Notes under the pieces: model-generated
Database searches by the model: none
The model's input: only the letters and a program-made list of their open reading frames with translations
What the model was told of the DNA's origin: nothing
Assembly: GCA_030674155.1 (NCBI GenBank)
Contig: CM060329.1
Location: forward strand, 29,008,186-29,072,185
Direction of reading: 5' to 3'
Origin: Stramonita haemastoma
Lineage: Eukaryota; Mollusca; Gastropoda; Neogastropoda; Muricidae
Length of the DNA: 64,000 bases
Translations under genes and position numbers: made by a program
Part shown: piece by piece, positions 57,478-64,000 of the stretch
Position numbering within the stretch: position 1 is the stretch's first letter
How the letters are laid out: each line of letters opens with the position of its first letter

Positions 57478-60400
57478 CTGAAAAATAAAGGTGATAGGTC
57501 TCAATACAATGATCTCTCTTTCCTCCTACTTTATTTCCCTTTATTTCTCTTTCTTTCATTCCACCCCTTCCATATTTTTGCTATATTTGAAACTATTTCA
57601 AAATATGAATAGTCAGTGCAATGGATATATCCTTAATAGTCACACACACACTGCATGTCTGTGTTTTTCAATGATAACTTTTGTAGTTCTGCTCAAGGTA
57701 CAGGCATGTTTCCACAGTATCTTACTGCTTTCTGCATCCTCTGTACACTAGAGATCAGTATGTATGACAATGCAATGTTTACGTCTATCAAAGCTAGTCT
57801 TTTGCATGCAGTTTTCAGAAATGGCCGCCGCTGTAGTCTAATGGTTAGGGCGTTGGACTTGTAATCTAAAGGTTGTGGGTTCAATCCCAGCTTTCGGCTA
57901 TGGCGTTGTGCCCTTGGAAAAGGCACTTTACGACTATTTTCTCACCCCACCCAGGTGTAAAAGGGGTACCATCCTTGTGTTGGGGGTTAACCCTGCGATA
58001 GACTGGTGTCCTATCCAGGGGGGAGTCTATGACTCTCAGTTGCTTAACGCCACAGAAACTGGGATAAGCACCGGCCTGATGAGCCTTAGGCTTGGGACAG
58101 ACTTTAACTTTCAGAAATGTGTATCTGATTTAATTGATCCTTTACATAAAGAGAGAAAAGTTGACCACCATAAATCTTACATTTAACTGGCTGCAGAACA
58201 GTCTCTGAAAGCTTTCTTTCGGCACAAATAACAATCCTTTACTACCTTTTTAAAATTCTTACACTTTAACAGAAACTGACACTATATAATTCACCTCATA
58301 AATATGCTGGTTCATCAACATCACCATAGTCACTATGGTGATGTTGATGAACCAGCATATTTAACATGAAAATGGGGTAGGTTAGCATTTGCTGACATGA
58401 ACAAGCCATGCTTGACCAGATCACAGTATTTGAAAACTAAAATAGTTTTATGGCAGCAGTTTTCGTTATCATTGTTACTTATTTACCCATACAAGAAGAA
58501 GGGTGGCTGGATAGTTAAGGCGTTTGCCTGTCAACAAGTAAACCGTGAGGTTCTGGGTTCGATTTCAGCTTTGCCCTTTCTTCCCAGTTTGATGAAAAAA
58601 TTGAACTGAATGTCAAGAGTCTTTTGGAGGACACTATACACCAATGCCCTGTGTGTGAATACACAAAGAACATCTTGTGCACACACGAAACCTGTTCCGC
58701 TTTTTGAAAGAGTATGCAATCTGTGCCAGTAGGAACAGATGAAAGAAAAAATCCCAGCAATCACACAGGTGTCGTGCTCAGAACCATCGCTTAAAAGTTG
58801 AATGGCTACCTAAATGGTTGGGGAAAAAAAAAACTCAACTAAAAACTGGTCACACATGCATAAATCTCACTAATGATAAACCTCGGAGCTGTACCTGAGA
58901 AACAAACAAAAAAAAAAAAGATGTTACCCATACCTTGGCCAGCTTTTTAGATTGATCTGTGCCATTTTTTTCTGTCTCGCAGATGATCATTCTGAAAGAG
59001 GTTTGATCCTCAGCGAGTGCAGCTGTATGGCGTGCACGGAATGGTATAACGGTCCCTGCTGCTAACACCACTTCCACTCCATTCGTAGTCTGGAAAAAGA
59101 AGACAAACAAAAGTACAAGATAATCAAACATTAACTGAAAGCTTACATACTGGAAAAGAGGAACAAGACACTAACCCAAACAAAAAAAAAACCCTATTTT
59201 TGCTCTGTCAAAAAGAGAGTCTTAATGATTGTTTACGTGCAGTGGTAAAGCACAAGCTGCAGGAAAAGTGCTTAGGCAGAAAAATAATAAATTCAGCATT
59301 TTGACCCCTCCCTCCCTTTCCTTTCCACTGTTATTCTTAGATAAGAAAAATGTCTACGATAACCTGACAAAGAGTTTGATAAAACTAATGTTTCTTGTAC
59401 CTTAACTCACACTTCCCTTAAAAAAAAAACCCCCGAAACCAAACTATGCAAAATGCTCAGTTTAAGTAAACCAGTGTATCCTGTCACAAACAACCTGTTA
59501 GCCAGATCCAAAAGAGAACAAATCATTTACATAGATTTTTAAAATTCAACAGCTAGATTATAAAACAAGAAGCTATTACCCTCTTTCTCTCTAAAAGTAC
59601 AAAACAAACTTTCTTCCAACAGAAACCAACCTCAAATCCTATGTTCTTAGCCAGACATGGGAAAGTGTTGTTGTCTCCTGCGCATCCAGCTCAGATTTGT
59701 CTTTGCTTGCCAAAATACCAGCCTGTGGGAAAAAAAAAGAGAAGCGTGATAACTGACTGAATTCATTATAAACGAAAAGAAGAACACGCCCACCCCCTCC
59801 CCCTCAAAGTCCCTTGGATGAAACAACAATCAAAACATCAAGATACCAGCTAAACAAGACTTTGAAAAGAACAATGTGTAAATAGTCATAACATGAGTTT
59901 TTTTTTTAGCACTGTATGGGGGGTGGGACAGTTTAGATGTTTTATTCATTAAGACCATAGCTCCTGAAAAGGGGGATATATGATGAAGTTTTGAATAGCA
60001 TAAAGCAATCATCATTAATTTTTATTGAAAAATATTGTTTGTGCTTTTTAAGTCAGCTTCAAAAGAATACTGATAAAAAAAAATCAGACTGGAAAACTAT
60101 GCACAAAGCTGGCTGGCAACACATAAACTTGCATTTACATCTCCTGAATAAGCACAATATACACCATTAATAAAAAAAAAACCAAAACACCCCACCCCAG
60201 AAATTTATCTAAGAAAACAGTGAGAAGAATTGAAAAGGACAGGGTAGCTGGGATCCATTCATTCTGAGCACCAATCTCCTTCACAACGACCAAGGCACAA
60301 ACAAGACAAGACTCCACATGGAGCAGACTACCATCACTGATACACCCACCTCCTTGGCTGCCCCAATGGCGATGAGCTGATCCCCAGGGACTGAACTCAG

Positions 60401-63400
60401 CACTTCAGAGTTGGGCAGGAATCGTGTGATGGTACGCTGCACTAGGGGCATGTTGGTCCCCCCTCCACACAACACCACCTGCATCCAACACCAACACTTC
60501 TGACCATACCATCATAGGGAAAAACTGTCAATATACCCATACACATGTATGCCTGCCAGTCTAACTTCTCTTGGAACATGCAGATAGCTGAAATCAATAT
60601 GAAGAATCATATCAATTAAATATACTTCTTCAAAGATTTGACAAAGACTTTTGGGTAATTCTTTGAACTAGTCATGATCATAATTAAAAAAAAAAAAAGA
60701 TATTGCCACTTTTATAGCACTTGGGGACAGACATCAACAAATACAATACTGAAAGAGTAAGTATTCCTTAACTTAAAAAAAAAAATCACCTAACGGGCTG
60801 TTGTATAGGGTACAGTTATACAGACTCTGGTTTTCTTCCCTTTTTCCTGTCTATCAACACACATACATTCAAAGATGCACAGATACGCTTAACGTACATA
60901 TGCATGTACACACACACATGTGAGCATGTGTATGAAAGTGCACACACAAACCCACAGTTTCATTGTCCTCGATATAAAAGAATAAATAAATAAATAAAAC
61001 AGTGACACCCTACCCCTTACCCAACGACATAGAGACTGTACCACAAACCCACCTTGTTGATATCCTCTTTGGTGCAGCTGGCCTGTGTCAGGGCCTGTTG
61101 GATGAGCTGTGTGCACTGCTCTACAGTTCTGGGGCACAGGTTCTCAAACCTCACCCTGACAGCAACCCAAACAAAAAACAAACAGCATCAGCATTCCCAC
61201 TAAATCTTGCAAGACACATCTTTCTGATGTCAAAAAGATGAAAAACAACAACAATAAAAAGAGACCACGAAAACTGCCCCTATGCCTCTATACTGTTTTC
61301 TGAATGCAATAACTTTTACTACCATTATTGCCTAGAGCCCAACCCAACTGCCAAAAATTAAACACTTTCATCTCTTACAACTACCCAAGCCAACCACACA
61401 AGCCCTCTCTGAAATGAACAACATCATTATCAATCCACTTCTATTCTCATCTCTGTCAATCTGTAAAACAGCACAGCCAATGACATTTTAACTATCAGAT
61501 TGCTTAATTAAAACAAATATTACAACACCATGCTCAGGACACCAGCTATTCCAGTCACTTCAACATCCATCTATAACAAAGGTAAAGGTAAAAGCATCCC
61601 ATAACCTATGTGGTCGTAGGGGAGCGAGCATCAGATACCTCAGCTTCTCTAGGGGCCAGCATATTGAAGGCGGCGCCCATCTCCTCTCTCTCGCTGCTTT
61701 ACCTTCCCTGACCCTGAAAAGGGCAGGTACCCATTTACAGCTGGGTGAACTGGGGAGACTGTACTGAAGCCAAGGCGCACTGACAGTCACCCATCCAACT
61801 GGTAACCACGCTCGATGCTGCTTAACCTTAGCTTGGGGAAAGCGAGTGCTCTGACCACTGAGCTATCCCGCCCCTGTCCCCTATAACAAAGCAGTCTTTA
61901 AAAAAAAAAGAAAAAAAAAAGTCCCAAACTGTGAAGACTCCTGGTTACCTGGAAATGTTGGCACTGAAATCAATGCCATCCAGCACAGACTCTGCATCAC
62001 ACTTGGCGTTGTCCACGATGGAGAGGGCGTGCTTGCAGCGTTCAGCAGCCAGGAGCAGTCTGGCCATTGACCTCTTGCTCTCTTTGGGGTCAGCTTTGTA
62101 CATCCTGTGGTGCGTTAGAACAAAAAACAAAACACTCATGTTATGACTTGTTCATTCAAAAAAAGATGAAGCAGAAAGGGGAGAAGATGGAGGAGGAGAA
62201 GGCAGAAGGGGGGAGATGAGGAAGAGGTAGTGAAGGAGGAGGAGAGGAGGAAAAGAAAGAGGAGAAAAGAAAGAGGAGGAAAAGAAATAAGAATATGTAT
62301 GAGAAGGCAACAAAGACCAACAAATATGAGAAGAAAAAAAAAAAAGAAGAGAAGGAACTAGGCTGAAGGAAAGAGAAGATGAAAAGAAAGAACAAGAAGA
62401 CAAGGAGGGAGAAAATTTCCATAAATGTAATTTCAATCCTGAATGCATACCAGGGATTCTGGGCATTAGTGATAAACAAGAAAAATGGGAAGGGGATCTA
62501 AATGGTTTGGAAAACAATGTTTTACACACTGTGACAGCAGTACAAGCGTGAGCTCAGCAAAATATATCAAGAACATGACACATCTAAACAAACACACTCT
62601 GACTTCTGCGGAAAAAAAAACCTTGGCACATGGACACATTTCAACTTCCAAAACATTCCGATTCCTGATTTCACATTAGGCTGTTGCTCAACATTTACAT
62701 ACACTTGAATACACCTCTACCCTATGAAATGTCTCTGTGAACCAAAAAAAGTAATAAAAAAAAAGAAAAAAAGAATAGGTGATCAAATTCTTCTGGCTCC
62801 AAGTCAGAACTCATTTCCAATTAGACAACATAAAAGTAACATCTTCTCTGTCCTCTTTAGTATGCTGTCATTTCATTTCCTTCAGAATAGTGCTAGACAA
62901 GCCCCTTCCACCTTCTTTCTTTCTTTCTTTTTTTAATTTTATTATATATTTTTTCTCTACTGGAATAATTATCCTTACAACCAAATCATGGGATTGTTGT
63001 CAATCATAAGTGCGAATGAAAGAAAAAAGAAGGCAATCCCACTATTTGTTGTAAAATCTGACTTATCTAACTCTCAAGGATGTCATCTGTTCGTTTCCCA
63101 CACCTGCAGAATTTAGTTTGATGTATGGGAATTTTAAAACAATCCCTTTTCTTTTTAACAACAACAAAAAAAACAATAGAAAAAGACAATAAGGTGAACA
63201 CCTGTACATCTGAATCAGCTCAAGAGTGAAAAGACGATTACAGAGACAAGAAGAAAGCACACACAAACGCATTCACAAAATAAAAAGAAAAACAAAATTA
63301 CTTGTAGAACTCTGTAGCTAAGTAGTCTTGTAGCACCCGTGTGAAGTTGTTGGACCCAAAGGAGTGATCGGTGCAGGAACCCAGCACCCGATAAATACCA

Positions 63401-64000
63401 TTCTGAACTTGCAACACAGTCGCATCATGTGAGGTGCCACCTAGTCTGTACACTAGCACCTTGCTGGAACATACACAGAGAATGCATATGAACTTGTGCA
63501 TAACCAAGCAGTGTATAAAATGGTGAGGGAGAGGTGATGGTGCCATCCTCAAGATACTGGCCCCTACAGTGGCTGAGATCTATTCATGACACCTCATTCC
63601 AAAACAACCACACAGCTTATGGGACACTCTATAAACTCAGAATATGGAATAAATAAATATGCAGAATAAACTTCAAGACTTATTACTTTAAACAAAAGAG
63701 TACATACATGGACAGGTCTGAATACAAGTTACACATGTAAGCAAAACTAAACATGTCACCAAATTCATTATCAACAATACATTTTTTTTTATGTAGAAGA
63801 AACTTGAAACAGAGCTCAAAAAGGTAAAAGTTTATGGATTTTTTACCACAGAAAATTGCCCGATCAAATAGTATCCAATAACTTTTACCTCTCATGTTTG
63901 TAATATAAAGTTTCTATGAAAGTTAAATTACCCCCCCCCCCCCCCCACCAACAAATGTTTTTTTTTTGGCTTTTGCTCTGCAGACCATCAGGACTACAGA
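57419..64000 (-). CDS. HSPA14: HSPA14 (Hsp70-family ribosome-associated chaperone), 3' part, 7 exons
   Basis: HSPA14 is the Hsp70-like partner of the J-protein MPP11/DNAJC2 in the cytosolic ribosome-associated complex (established for the human protein). The joined exons align in order with human HSPA14 from its second phosphate loop (here YRLGGTSHDATVLQV; human KLGGTSLSLSV) through RVLGSCTD, DYLATEFYK, the helical ESKRSMARLLLAAE region and the Hsp70 signature VVLCGGGTNMPLVQR (61053-60350) into the shortened substrate-binding-like part (GTVIPFRARHTAAL, KLVMKDLPAGATIKTTFHLK). The LGGTS loop replaces canonical DLGGGT, as in human HSPA14, which distinguishes it from Hsc70. The N-terminal ATPase half lies beyond 64000. 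One exon (59631-59722) has a one-base frameshift, and the final exon is not identified. It lies upstream of SUV39H on the same strand. Confidence 0.95.
57829..58110 (+). mobile_element. SINE-5, tRNA-Thr(UGU)-like head
   Basis: The head GCCGCTGTAGTCTAATGGTT, anticodon-loop-like CTTGTAA and B-box GTGGGTTCAATCCCAGC read like a tRNA. However, the acceptor stem does not close and the sequence continues into a body (GTGCCCTTGGAAAAGGCACT, TTGGGGGTTAACCCTGCGAT, GGGATAAGCACCGGCCTGAT). It is a SINE and not a tRNA gene. Confidence 0.8.
58299..58363. repeat. Perfect 65-bp palindrome (32-bp arms, 1-nt centre)
   Basis: The left arm 58299-58330 begins TAAATATGCTGGTTCATC. The right arm 58332-58363 is its exact reverse complement, ending GATGAACCAGCATATTTA. 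A single C at 58331 separates them. Located in the HSPA14 intron 57478-58933. Confidence 0.98.
58500..58900 (+). mobile_element. SINE-2: tRNA-like head, SINE-1-type body, shared 3' domain
   Basis: The head GGGTGGCTGGATAGTTAAGG with CTGGGTTCGATTTCAGC (B-box) continues into TGTCAAGAGTCTTTTGGAGG, CCTGTTCCGCTTTTTGAAAG and GCCAGTAGGAACAGATGA (the SINE-1 body). It then runs into a 3' domain near 58860 (AATCTCACTAATGATAAACC, CGGAGCTGTACC). Confidence 0.8.
58934..59089 (-). CDS. HSPA14: HSPA14 exon
   Basis: The acceptor CTTTTTCCAG precedes 59089 and the donor is AAG/GTATGG. It has 52 codons, phase 0 to 0: TTNGVEVVLAAGTVIPFRAR, HTAALAEDQTSFRMIICE, TEKNGTDQSKKLAK. This aligns with human FTVLFPSGTPLPARRQHTL and the following SVCLELYESDGKNS. 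Confidence 0.95.
59631..59722 (-). CDS. HSPA14: HSPA14 exon with one-base frameshift
   Basis: The acceptor TTTCCCACAG precedes 59722 and the donor is GAG/GTTGGT. The first frame gives AGILASKDKSELDAQET (human AGILIGKENLLVEDS). The next frame gives TFPCLAKNIGFE (human IECSARDILVKG). The length of 92 nt is one short of 93, which both flanking phase-0 exons require. The missing base lies in or beside ACAACAACAC at about 59668-59675. Confidence 0.85.
60350..60478 (-). CDS. HSPA14: HSPA14 exon, Hsp70 signature 3
   Basis: The acceptor TGGATGCAG precedes 60478 and the donor is GAG/GTGGGT. It has 43 codons: VVLCGGGTNMPLVQRTITRF, LPNSEVLSSVPGDQLIAIGA, AKE. This aligns with human VVLCGGSSRIPKLQQLI and PDEVIPIGAAIE, the adenosine-binding loop region. 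Confidence 0.96.
60959..60998 (+). mobile_element. SINE-1 tail remnant
   Basis: CATTGTCCTCGATATAAAAG followed by (AATA)n is all that remains of the copy. Confidence 0.6.
61053..61155 (-). CDS. HSPA14: HSPA14 exon
   Basis: The acceptor GCTGTCAG precedes 61155 and the donor is AAG/GTGGGT. It encodes VRFENLCPRTVEQCTQLIQQ, ALTQASCTKEDINK, aligning with human ARFELLCSPLFNKCIEAI and TADDINK. The first base completes the Arg codon begun in the preceding exon. Confidence 0.95.
61573..61880 (-). mobile_element. SINE-3 (tRNA/5S-like head), full length
   Basis: The 3' end (AAAGGTAAAGGTAAAAGCAT) is at left. On the minus strand the head reads GGCGGGATAGCTCAGTGGTC, then TTAAGCAGCATCGAGCGTGG and TTACCAGTTGGATGGGTGAC. 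It is the clearest match in the window to the 5S rRNA internal promoter region. Located in the HSPA14 intron 61156-61948. Confidence 0.9.
61949..62104 (-). CDS. HSPA14: HSPA14 exon
   Basis: The acceptor CACCACAG precedes 62104 and the donor is AG/GTAACC. It encodes MYKADPKESKRSMARLLLAA, ERCKHALSIVDNAKCDAESV, LDGIDFSANIS, aligning with human RAMMKLTNSAEVAKHSLSTL and LYEGQDFDCNVSR. Confidence 0.96.
62158..62415. repeat. Polypurine tract, about 250 bp
   Basis: The plus strand is almost entirely A/G (GGAGGAGAAGGCAGAAGGGG and similar) with few pyrimidines. It lies in the HSPA14 intron just upstream, on the minus strand, of the exon at 61949-62104, so the transcript is polypyrimidine-rich there. 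Confidence 0.9.
63302..63463 (-). CDS. HSPA14: HSPA14 exon, phosphate-2 loop
   Basis: The acceptor TGTTCCAG precedes 63463 and the donor is CAA/GTAATT. It encodes KVLVYRLGGTSHDATVLQVQ, NGIYRVLGSCTDHSFGSNNF, TRVLQDYLATEFY, aligning with human ILVFKLGGTSLSLSVMEV, NSGIYRVLSTNTDDNIGG and ETLAQYLASEFQ. It is the 5'-most HSPA14 exon in the window; the preceding exon lies beyond 64000. Confidence 0.96.
63515..63640 (+). mobile_element. SINE-3 3' fragment, decayed
   Basis: The words GGAGAGGTGATGGTGCCATC, GGCCCCTACAGTGGCTGAGA and CACAGCTTATGGGACACTC correspond to the 3' half of SINE-3 with many substitutions. Confidence 0.55.
63930..63948. repeat. Poly(C) tract
   Basis: About 17 consecutive C near the right edge. 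Confidence 0.95.

Noticed and set aside
57829..57900. tRNA-Thr gene
   Set aside because: A- and B-box-like parts are present, but the acceptor stem does not pair and the sequence continues into a SINE body.
62152..62529. Ser/Pro/Phe-rich open frames
   Set aside because: They arise from the complement of the polypurine tract; no exon signals.

Overview
This is an animal nuclear genome window. The evidence is split coding exons with GT-AG introns, tRNA-headed SINEs, non-LTR retrotransposons, cut-and-paste transposon relics and abundant microsatellites. The SINE and LINE content looks lophotrochozoan, most likely a marine gastropod mollusc; that assignment is inference from repeat style and not proved here. 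Base accuracy looks imperfect: each of the two real genes has one single-base frameshift in an otherwise well-conserved exon, and there is one 100-N scaffold gap.

Two protein-coding genes are secure, both on the minus strand. From 64000 down to about 57419 lie seven exons of HSPA14, an Hsp70-family ribosome-associated chaperone; its 5' part is off the right edge and its last exon is unresolved. From 49914 down to 36347 lie seven exons of a SUV39H-type histone H3K9 methyltransferase (N-terminal segment, chromodomain, pre-SET, SET, post-SET, stop codon). One short linking exon is apparently missing between exon 1 and the chromodomain exon. HSPA14 followed by SUV39H2 in the same orientation is also the human gene order at 10p13, so this pair looks like ancient bilaterian microsynteny.

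The left 17 kb holds no recognised gene. On its minus strand there is a tandem array of about 1.1-1.4 kb modules. Each module carries three exon-like segments (called C, B and A here) in a fixed order, four times over. The array runs into a 5.4 kb segment that occurs on both sides of the 100-N gap, which looks like two unmerged overlapping contig ends and not a biological duplication. To its right are a LINE relic (15995-18770), several SINEs, a TIR element of about 1.6 kb (22033-23623), a striking 32-bp minisatellite (26224-26568) and a piggyBac-like MITE (32429-32582).

The SUV39H introns are full of mobile DNA. They include two copies of a TIR element of about 950 bp that carries a SINE fragment as a passenger (38067-39015 and 48141-49098), a LINE copy with clear target-site duplications (39369-40926) and a 35-bp minisatellite (36682-36978). 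Upstream of SUV39H lie a candidate promoter and a LINE with a nested SINE. The SINEs fall into at least five head types. One has a tRNA-like plus 5S rRNA-like head, and two others share the same body behind different tRNA heads.
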